Positions 1 through 6,699 of a stretch of DNA of 7,148 nucleotides are shown here, in pieces. Source of the DNA: Anaerolineales bacterium (lineage in GTDB: Bacteria; Chloroflexota; Anaerolineae; Anaerolineales; UBA4823); contig JALHTN010000542.1 of assembly GCA_022865865.1 (NCBI GenBank), positions 1 through 7,148 on the forward strand, given 5' to 3'. The notes below the pieces were generated by a model. It was not told the DNA's origin and did not search any database. It saw only the letters and a program-made list of their open reading frames with translations. Within the stretch, counting starts at the first letter, position 1; the number at the start of each line of letters is the position of its first letter. Position numbers and translations under genes: made by a program.

Positions 1-1533
1 CAACGCGAAGGCATCTCCCTTTCAGTAGATGATAAATTGAAGATCGCCCAACGCCTGGATGATTTTGGAGTGCATTACATTGAAGGCGGCTGGCCAGGAT
101 CGAATCCGAAAGATGCCGATTTTTTTGAACGGGCAATGGAATTAAATTTCCAGAATTCAAAACTGGCTGCCTTCGGATCGACATTGAAAAAGAACAAACG
201 ACCAGAGCATGATATCAGCATCCAAATGCTGTTGGAGGCCGGTACCCCGGTGGTGACTTTGGTCGGAAAGAGCTGGGATCTTCACGTAACGGAAGTATTA
301 GAAACCAGTTTGCGCAACAACCTGGCAATGATCGGCGAGAGTGTGGCTTATTTCGTGGCGCGCGACAAAGAAGTCGTGTACGATGCAGAGCATTTTTTCG
401 ATGGCTATAAGGCGAATCCCGAATATGCGTTGAAAACTTTATCCGCAGCTGCAGAAAATGGAGCACAGGTGGTGGTGCTCTGCGACACGAACGGAGGAAC
501 GCTGCCCTGGGAGATCGAGGAAATCTGCAAAACGGTAGGTGAGAAAGTCAATCTGGCCTATGGTATTCATGCCCATGATGATGGTGGCTGTGGCGTGGCT
601 AATACCTTGGCCGCGGTCCGGGTGGGCGCTATCCAGGTTCAGGGAACCATTAACGGTTATGGGGAGCGGGTAGGAAACGCAAACCTGACCACGGTAATCG
701 CCGATTTACAGCTCAAGATGGGGAAATCCTGTCTTCCAGAAGATCGTCTCAACCACCTTACGGATCTTTCTTACTATGTGGCTGAAGTGGCGAACTTGCC
801 CCACGATAAACACTATCCTTATGTTGGCTCGAGCGCATTTGCACATAAAGGTGGCATTCACGTGGCCGCCATGCTGAAGACAGAAAAATCGTACCAGCAT
901 ATCGATCCCACCCTGGTGGGCAACCAGCGCCGGACCTTGGTGTCTGAACTATCCGGTCGCGGTAATGTTATGGAAAAATCACAACAGCTTGGGCTGGACG
1001 TTGACGGGGAACAGGCCAAGGTGGTGTTAGCGAATATCAAATCGCTCGAAGCACAGGGATTCACATTTGAGAGCGCTGAGGGTTCATTGAATATAATGCT
1101 CCAGAAGCTGCAGCCCGATTATCAGCCGCCTTTTGAATTGATCGATTTCACGGTGGTAGTTGAACATCGTCAGGGTCGCGGCATTTTAGCCGAGGCAACC
1201 GTAAAAGTCCGCATTGGAGACGAGATTGTGCACACTGCTGCGGACGGCAATGGTCCGGTCAGCGCATTAGATGCAGCCCTGCGTAAAGCACTGATCGATA
1301 TTTATCCTGCACTGGATGAAGTTCGTCTGAGCGATTACAAGGTGAGGATCTTAGACAGCGAGAGTGGTACTTCTGCAGCAGTGCGCGTGTTGATCGACAC
1401 AAAGAACGGTACCCGGCAGTGGAGCACAGTCGGTGCAAGTCCAAACGTTATCGAAGCCAGCTGGCGAGCGCTGTCTGACAGTTATGAATATGCTCTGCTG
1501 AACGGCACCAGTAGTCCATTTGAGTCGGAGTGA
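1..1533 (+). CDS. cimA: (R)-citramalate synthase, 5'-truncated by the window edge
   Basis: Condenses pyruvate with acetyl-CoA to (R)-citramalate, the first step of the threonine-independent route to 2-oxobutyrate and isoleucine. The frame is open to base 1. The first visible residues, [19 protein letters not shown], match the family segment just after the LRDGTQ motif, so the real start lies off the left edge, probably fewer than 20 codons away. The TTG at 37 is therefore an internal Leu. Seen in order: the [14 protein letters not shown] block near 73-114; CDTNGG near 481; the HxHDD metal-binding motif (His codons at 568 and 574); [16 protein letters not shown] near 637-687; and [11 protein letters not shown] near 838. 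A C-terminal LeuA-type regulatory domain starts at about 1135, which suggests feedback control by an end product, isoleucine or leucine. About 510 residues are visible, close to the family length of some 520-530. The GWPGSNPKD block favours CimA over 2-isopropylmalate or homocitrate synthase. Confidence 0.95.
   Translation, partial: QREGISLSVDDKLKIAQRLDDFGVHYIEGGWPGSNPKDADFFERAMELNFQNSKLAAFGSTLKKNKRPEHDISIQMLLEAGTPVVTLVGKSWDLHVTEVLETSLRNNLAMIGESVAYFVARDKEVVYDAEHFFDGYKANPEYALKTLSAAAENGAQVVVLCDTNGGTLPWEIEEICKTVGEKVNLAYGIHAHDDGGCGVANTLAAVRVGAIQVQGTINGYGERVGNANLTTVIADLQLKMGKSCLPEDRLNHLTDLSYYVAEVANLPHDKHYPYVGSSAFAHKGGIHVAAMLKTEKSYQHIDPTLVGNQRRTLVSELSGRGNVMEKSQQLGLDVDGEQAKVVLANIKSLEAQGFTFESAEGSLNIMLQKLQPDYQPPFELIDFTVVVEHRQGRGILAEATVKVRIGDEIVHTAADGNGPVSALDAALRKALIDIYPALDEVRLSDYKVRILDSESGTSAAVRVLIDTKNGTRQWSTVGASPNVIEASWRALSDSYEYALLNGTSSPFESE
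1526..1530 (+). promoter_or_regulatory. Shine-Dalgarno site setting the leuB start
   Basis: CGGAG sits 7 nt before the ATG at 1538, inside the last codons of cimA. It favours that ATG over an in-frame TTG at 1520, which would add six residues that do not belong to the LeuB family N-terminus. Confidence 0.7.
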
Positions 1534-1537
1534 ATTC

Positions 1538-2635
1538 ATGAAAGCAGAGATTACACTGCTGCCTGGTGATGGCATTGGACCCGAGGTGCTGGCAGCCAGC
1601 ATAAATGTTCTGGATGCGATCGCTCAAGCCTTTGGTCACACCTTCGAGATGCAGGAATACCTGATTGGGGGCTGTGCCATCGACGCCCGCGGAACCGCCT
1701 TACCTGAGGATACCCTTCAGGCTTGCCAGAAAGCTGATGCTGTTCTGCTTGGCGCGGTCGGTGGACCGCAATGGGACGATCCCCAGGCACCTGTCCGTCC
1801 AGAACAGGGTTTACTGGGGTTGCGCAAGGAATTAGGACTGTTTGCCAACCTGCGGCCCGTTAAACCCCATCCCGCTTTGCTGGATGCTTCACCACTGCGC
1901 GCAGAATTATTGCAGCAGGTAGACCTGCTGGTAGTGCGCGAGCTCACTGGCGGTATATACTTCGGAGAGCCGCGCCACAGAATTAGGTTGAATGGTGAAG
2001 AACAGGCTGTGGACACCATGACTTATACCGAAAGCGAAGTGCGCCGGGTCGCTCATCTGGCTTTCCAATTAGCCAGGCAACGAAAAGGAAAAGTAACCTC
2101 CGTAGACAAAGCCAATGTGCTGGAGTGTTCCCGTCTGTGGCGGCAAACTGTGACGGCACTGGCAGCAGAATATCCAGATGTAGAACTGGAGCTCCTATTA
2201 GTTGATGCAGCAGCCATGCACTTGCTGACGCGCCCGGCTACTTTCGATGTGATCCTGACCGCCAATTTATTCGGAGACATCCTGACAGATGAGGCTTCTG
2301 TATTATCGGGATCGATGGGAAATTTGGCATCTGCTTCGCTCGGTGAGACTACCAACCGCTTGAACCAATCCAAAGGGCTTTACGAACCGATTCATGGTTC
2401 CGCACCCGATATTGCTGGAAAGGGGATTGCCAATCCCATCGGTATGATTATGTCAGCTGCTATGCTGCTGCGCCATTCGCTGGGATTGGAAAATGAAGCA
2501 CTGGCTGTAGAAGATGCGGTAAACCAGGCAATTGCCAACGGTGAACGAACGCCTGACCTGGGTGGCACTCACTCTACGAACTCGCTTACCGAGAAGATCA
2601 TTGCAGGATTGACAGAAAGTATAGTCAGCATGTGA
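1538..2635 (+). CDS. leuB: 3-isopropylmalate dehydrogenase
   Basis: NAD-dependent oxidative decarboxylation of 3-isopropylmalate to 2-oxoisocaproate in leucine synthesis. With CimA next door it probably also oxidises erythro-3-methylmalate to 2-oxobutyrate for isoleucine. The protein is 365 residues, normal for the family, and starts with the [11 protein letters not shown] motif. Expected active-site residues are all present: Arg96, Arg106, Arg134 and Tyr141 (in [13 protein letters not shown]), Lys191 (in VDKANVLE), Asp223 (in VDAAAMHL), and Asp247 and Asp251 (in [11 protein letters not shown]). The loop [14 protein letters not shown] near residue 287 carries the Asp typical of NAD-preferring enzymes. 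The [13 protein letters not shown] block separates it from isocitrate dehydrogenase. The ATG follows the cimA stop by 4 nt, so the two are probably co-translated. No truncation or frameshift is visible. Its exact share of work on isopropylmalate and methylmalate cannot be read from sequence. Confidence 0.96.
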   Translation: MKAEITLLPGDGIGPEVLAASINVLDAIAQAFGHTFEMQEYLIGGCAIDARGTALPEDTLQACQKADAVLLGAVGGPQWDDPQAPVRPEQGLLGLRKELGLFANLRPVKPHPALLDASPLRAELLQQVDLLVVRELTGGIYFGEPRHRIRLNGEEQAVDTMTYTESEVRRVAHLAFQLARQRKGKVTSVDKANVLECSRLWRQTVTALAAEYPDVELELLLVDAAAMHLLTRPATFDVILTANLFGDILTDEASVLSGSMGNLASASLGETTNRLNQSKGLYEPIHGSAPDIAGKGIANPIGMIMSAAMLLRHSLGLENEALAVEDAVNQAIANGERTPDLGGTHSTNSLTEKIIAGLTESIVSM

Positions 2636-2687
2636 AATATTTGATCCTGAGCATTCGCTCAAAATTACTGGATAAGGAGAAGCATCA
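2636..2687 (+). other. leuB-ilvE intergenic spacer with a small hairpin and strong ribosome binding site
   Basis: This is the only real gap inside the left block, 52 nt long. It contains a 5-bp stem (TGAGC at 2648-2652, loop ATTC, GCTCA at 2657-2661). A possible outer 4-bp stem (ATCC at 2644-2647 with GGAT at 2670-2673) ends right at the ribosome binding site. There is no T-run, so it is not an intrinsic terminator. No convincing -35/-10 pair is seen. Confidence 0.35.
2674..2680 (+). promoter_or_regulatory. Strong Shine-Dalgarno site of ilvE
   Basis: AAGGAGA, close to the ideal anti-16S match, lies 7 nt before the ATG at 2688. A second in-frame ATG at 2694 would be 13 nt away, so the first is preferred. 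This is the best ribosome binding site in the left block. Confidence 0.8.
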
Positions 2688-3626
2688 ATGAGCATGAATT
2701 CTAAATATATATGGATGAATGGTGAGCTGGTTGAGTTTGAAAAAGCAACCATCCATTTCCTGACCCCGGCTCTACACTATGGGGTGGGTGTATTTGAAGG
2801 TATCCGCTCCTATGCTACCGATCAAGGGCAGGCTGTATTTCGACTGCGTGAGCATGTGCAGCGCTTGATCAATTCAACCAAAATACTTGGCTTTCGCGAG
2901 TTCCCTTATTCGGTTGAGCAGCTGGTTGAGGCTGTGCGCTTAACGGTAGCCATGAATGAGTTTGAGGAATGTTATATCCGCCCTCTTGTTTACCTGAAGG
3001 ATGGTGGTTGGAACCTGACCGTGGATGGCGGTATCCCAGGTGTCGGAATCGCTGTTTGGGAATGGACGAATTACCTGGGAGAAGAAGCCCTGGAGAGGGG
3101 TATCCGGGCCAATATCACCTCGTTTACCCGGCACCACCCGAATGTGATGATGACCAAGGCCAAGATCACCGGCAATTATGCCAACAGCGTCCTTGCAAAA
3201 ACCGAGTCTCTGCGTTATGGGTTTGATGAAGCCATCATGCTCGACCCGCAGGGGTATGTGGCTGAATGCACAGGAGAAAACATTTTCCTGGTTCGGAATG
3301 GTGTTATCTTTACCCCTCCTACCGGCCCTGTGCTGGAGGGAATCACCCGCGATACTGTCACCACGCTGGCCAACGATTTAGGTTATAAAATCATTGAGTC
3401 TCAAGTATCGCGCGACCAGCTGTATATCGCCGATGAGGTTTTTGTTTCCGGAACTGCTGCTGAATGCATTGCGCTGCGGGAGATCGACTTCCGTGTAATC
3501 GGTGAAGGCAAGATGGGACCCGTTGCACGAGCCATTCAAGGCGAGTTTCAAGCGGTGATCCGGGGTCGACACGCGCGCTCAAGTGAATGGCTGGATTATG
3601 TCAAAGAGCCCATGCTGGCGGCGTAG
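2688..3626 (+). CDS. ilvE: Branched-chain amino acid aminotransferase (class IV, PLP)
   Basis: Reversibly transfers an amino group between glutamate and the 2-oxo acids of isoleucine, leucine and valine, as the last step of their synthesis in the cytosol. The protein is 312 residues, the usual bacterial IlvE size, with a fold-type IV PLP layout. LHYGVGVFEGIRSY lies at about 29-42, YIRPLVYLK at about 96-104, the PLP-binding lysine is Lys159 in MTKAKITGNYANS, and Glu193 in AECTGENIF should contact the PLP ring nitrogen. ITRDTV at about 219-224 and the phosphate-binding region VSGTAAEC at about 253-260 follow. Lys159 and Glu193 fall at the same numbers as in E. coli IlvE. The position after leuB fits the role. 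D-amino-acid aminotransferase and aminodeoxychorismate lyase share the fold, but the length, Lys159 region and context favour IlvE. It may also aminate phenylpyruvate made by the next gene, which is inference only. Confidence 0.95.
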   Translation: MSMNSKYIWMNGELVEFEKATIHFLTPALHYGVGVFEGIRSYATDQGQAVFRLREHVQRLINSTKILGFREFPYSVEQLVEAVRLTVAMNEFEECYIRPLVYLKDGGWNLTVDGGIPGVGIAVWEWTNYLGEEALERGIRANITSFTRHHPNVMMTKAKITGNYANSVLAKTESLRYGFDEAIMLDPQGYVAECTGENIFLVRNGVIFTPPTGPVLEGITRDTVTTLANDLGYKIIESQVSRDQLYIADEVFVSGTAAECIALREIDFRVIGEGKMGPVARAIQGEFQAVIRGRHARSSEWLDYVKEPMLAA

Positions 3627-4484
3627 ATGAAGAATTTGCAGGTCGCTTTTCAAGGTGAGCCTGGAGCGTACAGTGAATTAGCAGCCTACGAACACTACCG
3701 CCAAGAGATAACTACCATACCATGCAAGACTTTTGAGGAAGTGTTTGCAAAAGCCAGCGATGATCATGAGACGAATACGGTCGGGCTGCTTCCAATCGAA
3801 AACTCCCTGGCGGGCAGCATCCACCGTAATTATGATTTGATGCTGCGCCATGATCTGCACATTGTCGGTGAATATCACCTGCGGGTTTCCCACTGCTTAA
3901 TGGCTCTACCCGGGGTGAAGCTGGCAGATATCCAGCGGGTTCATTCTCACCCTCAAGCCTTAGCCCAATGCGAAGCCAATCTCGAGCAGATGGGTGTGCA
4001 GGTTGTGGCGGAAGCAGATACCGCTGGCAGCGCACGCTTGCTGCGCGAGCGGGACGACCAGAACGCCGCTGCGCTGGCCTCCCGCAGGGCTGCGGAAGTT
4101 TACCAGCTGGATGTAATTAGCGACCAGATGGAAGACAATCCAGCCAACTACACCCGTTTTCTGGCCCTGGCGAGAAATCCGTTTCAGGTTGATGATCCCC
4201 AGGATAATGATTACAAGACCTCGATCGTATTCAGCCTGCACAACCAGCCGGGCGCGTTGTTTAAAGCGCTGAGCGTGTTTGCGCTGCGAGATATTGACCT
4301 GACCAAAATCGAATCGCGCCCCATCCCTGGCCAGCTCTGGGAATATATGTTTTACGTAGATTTCGTGGGGCACGCACAGGCCCTCGACCCTTCGAGGGCG
4401 ATCAGCAATTTGGGGGAATTTTCACCCTTCCTGCGCACCCTTGGGTCCTATCCCCGCCATCATTTAAAGAGCGTATATAGCTAA
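3627..4484 (+). CDS. pheA: Prephenate dehydratase with C-terminal ACT domain
   Basis: Decarboxylates and dehydrates prephenate to phenylpyruvate, the phenylalanine branch of aromatic synthesis. The protein is 285 residues. The catalytic domain (about 4-182) starts with FQGEPGAYSELAA and carries IENSLAGSIHRNYDL at about 57-71, SHPQALAQC at about 107-115, DTAGSARLL at about 131-139, and the signature Thr176-Arg177-Phe178 in NYTRFLAL. An ACT domain (about 197-275) follows, with GALF at 209-212 and ESRP at 229-232, the motifs linked to phenylalanine binding in this family, so allosteric inhibition by Phe is expected. There is no chorismate mutase domain, unlike the E. coli PheA fusion; prephenate must come from a mutase elsewhere. 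The ATG directly follows the ilvE TAG with no gap, and only a weak GGCGG-like site precedes it, which points to translation coupled to ilvE. The gene ends the + strand block. Confidence 0.96.
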   Translation: MKNLQVAFQGEPGAYSELAAYEHYRQEITTIPCKTFEEVFAKASDDHETNTVGLLPIENSLAGSIHRNYDLMLRHDLHIVGEYHLRVSHCLMALPGVKLADIQRVHSHPQALAQCEANLEQMGVQVVAEADTAGSARLLRERDDQNAAALASRRAAEVYQLDVISDQMEDNPANYTRFLALARNPFQVDDPQDNDYKTSIVFSLHNQPGALFKALSVFALRDIDLTKIESRPIPGQLWEYMFYVDFVGHAQALDPSRAISNLGEFSPFLRTLGSYPRHHLKSVYS

Positions 4485-4591
4485 TCGAGTAACCCCTCAG
4501 CTACCTTGGCACCTGGAAGTCAAATTCCGGTTCTGACTTCTTGGTTCCGGTAGTGCTCATCTTGATTCCCCGCCATGCAAAACGGACGTAA
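4485..4591. other. Convergent intergenic region between pheA and aroQ
   Basis: A 107-nt gap in which both blocks end. It has no coding potential I can support. It holds the hairpin at 4516-4540 and a 7-nt direct repeat, TTCCGGT, at 4525-4531 and 4545-4551. Transcripts from both sides should stop or collide here. Confidence 0.6.
4516..4540. terminator. Possible bidirectional transcription-end hairpin
   Basis: GAAGTCA at 4516-4522 is a perfect inverted repeat of TGACTTC at 4534-4540. The 7-bp stem has an 11-nt loop that can partly close with two more A-T pairs beyond a bulge. No T-run follows on either strand, so it is not a textbook intrinsic terminator. Its place between two converging gene ends is the main support. 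Confidence 0.3.
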
Positions 4592-5035
4592 TTAATGCTC
4601 TCCTTTCAACCGCCAGGACATTTCCTGTAGAGCAAGCAAGTAAGAACGCCAGCCAAAACCGGATATTTTGCCTGTGCACACCGGTGAGATCAGCGACTGC
4701 CGGCGAAAATCCTCCCGGGCATCCACATGAGAAATGTGAACTTCGATCACCGGCAGGTCTATGGCCGCCACGGCATCCCGCAGAGCAACTGAGGTGTGGG
4801 TATACCCTCCGGGATTAAAAATCACCCCGGAAGCCCATTCTCGAGCTTCATGCAGGGCATCAATTAGAGCCCCTTCCCCGTTTGCCTGGAAGCTGTTTAC
4901 TTCCAAACCCAGATCTCCCCCTGCTTTCTCTAACCTGCTGTTGATTTCATCCAGGCTCAGCTTGCCATACACCTCTGGCTCTCGCTGGCCGAGCAAATTT
5001 AAATTGGGTCCATGTAATACCAGGATTTTTGACAT
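4592..5035 (-). CDS. aroQ: Type II 3-dehydroquinate dehydratase
   Basis: Dehydrates 3-dehydroquinate to 3-dehydroshikimate, step three of the shikimate pathway, by the type II anti-elimination mechanism; the enzyme is normally a dodecamer. The protein is 147 residues, typical for the family. It opens with LVLHGPNLNLLGQREPEVYG, which contains the active-site-lid Arg18 and catalytic Tyr23. It continues with FNPGGYTHTS (Asn74 and the proton-donor His80), EVHIS (Glu98, His100) and the Arg-rich stretch DAREDFRRQS (107-112), ending in SPVCTGKISGFG and a helix. The residue after EVHIS is His103, where an Asn is usual. The ATG at 5035 follows the aroKB stop by 14 nt and has an AGAGG site 5 nt upstream. 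It is the last gene of the - strand block. Confidence 0.96.
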   Translation of the reverse strand: MSKILVLHGPNLNLLGQREPEVYGKLSLDEINSRLEKAGGDLGLEVNSFQANGEGALIDALHEAREWASGVIFNPGGYTHTSVALRDAVAAIDLPVIEVHISHVDAREDFRRQSLISPVCTGKISGFGWRSYLLALQEMSWRLKGEH

Positions 5036-5040
5036 ACAAA

Positions 5041-5047
5041 CCTCTTC
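5041..5047 (-). promoter_or_regulatory. Ribosome binding site of aroQ
   Basis: On the minus strand this reads GAAGAGG, 5 nt before the aroQ ATG. It lies in the 14-nt gap after the aroKB stop codon and fixes the aroQ start. Confidence 0.65.
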
Positions 5048-5049
5048 AC

Positions 5050-6699
5050 CTACTGGAGTATTGCCTCAATATCACTCACCTCAATGCCGGTTAACACCTC
5101 ACCGATCTTTCTCGGCAGAGCAAACCGCACCCTTGCATCTGAGCGTTTCTTATCCACCTGCATGGCCTCCAGAATCGATGATCGAGAAAGATTCTCAGGA
5201 ATCTCAACTGGTAAACCGAGCAGATCACATGCATTTTTTATTTCATCAGCCAACCCATCCTGCGCCAAACCAACCTGCTCGGCAAGCCTGGCTTCAGCGA
5301 CCATACCGATCGCCACCGCTTCACCATGGCGCAGCTGGTAATTTGAGGTCTTCTCGACCGCATGGCCGATGGTATGCCCATAATTCAGTGCAGCGCGCTG
5401 GCCTCCTTCATACGGATCTGCTTCGATGACCCGGATCTTAACCGCCATGGCTCTGGGTATGATCTCAACCCAATCTGTCTCAATTGCAGACCAACCACGG
5501 GCACAGCTGTTAAATAGATCTGGATCGCCAATAATTCCCGCCTTGATCACCTCCGCCATACCCGAGCGCAGCTCAGCTTGTGGTAAAGTCTTCAAGGTAG
5601 ATGAGTCGGTCAGCACCATTTCTGGCGCGTGAAAAGCACCCACCAGGTTTTTCCCCTCTGGCAAATCAGCACCAGTCTTCCCTCCCAGGCTGGCATCCGC
5701 AATCGCTAACAACGAGGTTGGTACGTTAACCCAGGGAACACCGCGCATATAGGTTGCGGCAGCGAATCCTGACAGATCACCAACCACACCTCCACCCAGT
5801 GCAACCACGGTGCTCTTCCGCTCCAGACCGGCCTCCAGAAATTCCTGCCACAGGTAGGAAACCGTAGACATCGTTTTTGAGAACTCTCCTGGCGCTATGA
5901 TGATTGACCTGGTTGAGTATCCAACTTCTTGGAGAGATTTAACCGCGCGGGCAAGATAAAACTCAGCCACATTCTGGTCTGTCACCAGGGCGACCGGACC
6001 AGATAACCCACGCCTCCTCAGCGCCTCCCCCATACCATCCAGAGCAGAGGCTATGCGCACATCATATCCAGGGGGAAAAGGTCTTGCCGATCCTCCTGCA
6101 TCCTTTTTGCTGGCACTCGATTGAGTGATCATCCCGCGCACATGAAAAGCACCCACTCCGATTTGAAGTTCCCAGGCGATCTGTTCAGGAGATTTTCCCT
6201 CCGTCTCTATCCGGTTGGTGAAAGAAGCATAATGTTGGGATCTTTTAGCCAGCAAATCTACCAGTCGCGCATATTTTGGTGTCTTGCCTCCAGATTCAAT
6301 CAAAAGTGGTCGTTCAATCGAAGTAGAACCCAGGCGTTCAAGCAGCGCCTGCTCAGAAGCCGATAAACAGAAAATCGGTCCTGCAGTTTCAACAAGAGTC
6401 CGGCAATCGGAATCCAATAATGCACCGCCTCCCAGGGCGATCACCCCCCAATCCATTTTTGAAACCTCCTGCAGGACTTTCTTTTCAAGCTGGCGAAAAC
6501 CAGGTTCACCCTGCTTGTCAAAAATCTCAGGGATGGACATGCCAGCCTGATCTTCGATGCGCTGGTCAAGGTCCACAAACGGCACCGCCAGGTTTTCTGC
6601 CAGCACCTTGCCAACTGAGCTTTTACCTGATCCCGGAGGACCATAGAGGTAGATCAGATCGAAAAATGACCGGTTTCGTTCAGCTGGCTTTACATTCAT
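5050..6699 (-). CDS. aroKB: Bifunctional shikimate kinase / 3-dehydroquinate synthase fusion
   Basis: One 549-residue protein with two shikimate pathway enzymes. Shikimate kinase (about 15-182) shows Walker A GPPGSGKSS at 20-28, Asp43 and Asp45 in VDLDQRIE, Arg69 in PGFRQLE, the ALGGG shikimate-binding loop at 88-92, lid Arg130 in IERPLL, and Arg153 in KRSQHY. A linker of about 28 residues, rich in Ser, Gly, Lys and Pro, follows. 3-Dehydroquinate synthase (about 211-549) has PGEFSKT at 270-276, ALGGGVVGDLSGFAAATYMRG from 300, DASLGGKTGADLPEGKN at 335-351, and its metal ligands Glu383 (AEVIK), His442 (NYGHTIGHA) and His458 (RHGEA). Both halves look catalytically complete. The start is the ATG at 6699, which overlaps the aroC stop as ATGA; a GTG at 6708 would add three residues and lacks this coupling. 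A SK-DHQS order is known from Thermotoga AroKB. The kinase makes shikimate-3-phosphate; the synthase makes the pathway's first ring from DAHP using NAD and a divalent metal. Confidence 0.95.
   Translation of the reverse strand: MNVKPAERNRSFFDLIYLYGPPGSGKSSVGKVLAENLAVPFVDLDQRIEDQAGMSIPEIFDKQGEPGFRQLEKKVLQEVSKMDWGVIALGGGALLDSDCRTLVETAGPIFCLSASEQALLERLGSTSIERPLLIESGGKTPKYARLVDLLAKRSQHYASFTNRIETEGKSPEQIAWELQIGVGAFHVRGMITQSSASKKDAGGSARPFPPGYDVRIASALDGMGEALRRRGLSGPVALVTDQNVAEFYLARAVKSLQEVGYSTRSIIIAPGEFSKTMSTVSYLWQEFLEAGLERKSTVVALGGGVVGDLSGFAAATYMRGVPWVNVPTSLLAIADASLGGKTGADLPEGKNLVGAFHAPEMVLTDSSTLKTLPQAELRSGMAEVIKAGIIGDPDLFNSCARGWSAIETDWVEIIPRAMAVKIRVIEADPYEGGQRAALNYGHTIGHAVEKTSNYQLRHGEAVAIGMVAEARLAEQVGLAQDGLADEIKNACDLLGLPVEIPENLSRSSILEAMQVDKKRSDARVRFALPRKIGEVLTGIEVSDIEAILQ

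Noticed and set aside
37..39. TTG as the start of the citramalate synthase gene
   Set aside because: The frame is open to base 1 and the residues before it match the conserved CimA N-terminal region, so this is an internal Leu.
1520..1537. Longer leuB starting at TTG 1520
   Set aside because: The six added residues do not fit the family; the ATG at 1538 has a well-spaced CGGAG and leads straight into the PGDGIGPE motif.
2641..2669. Promoter between leuB and ilvE (TTGATC with ATTACT 17 nt later)
   Set aside because: The -10 matches the consensus at only three of six positions; AT-rich spacers give such matches by chance.
3960..4373. 137-codon - strand frame inside pheA
   Set aside because: Antisense to the conserved dehydratase and ACT domains, with no recognisable motif or ribosome binding site that would argue for a gene.
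4761..5429. 222-codon + strand frame across the aroQ and aroKB 3' ends
   Set aside because: It lies antisense to two well-supported genes, its product is rich in Pro, Ser, Arg and His with no recognisable motif, and it spans a gene boundary. A shadow frame.
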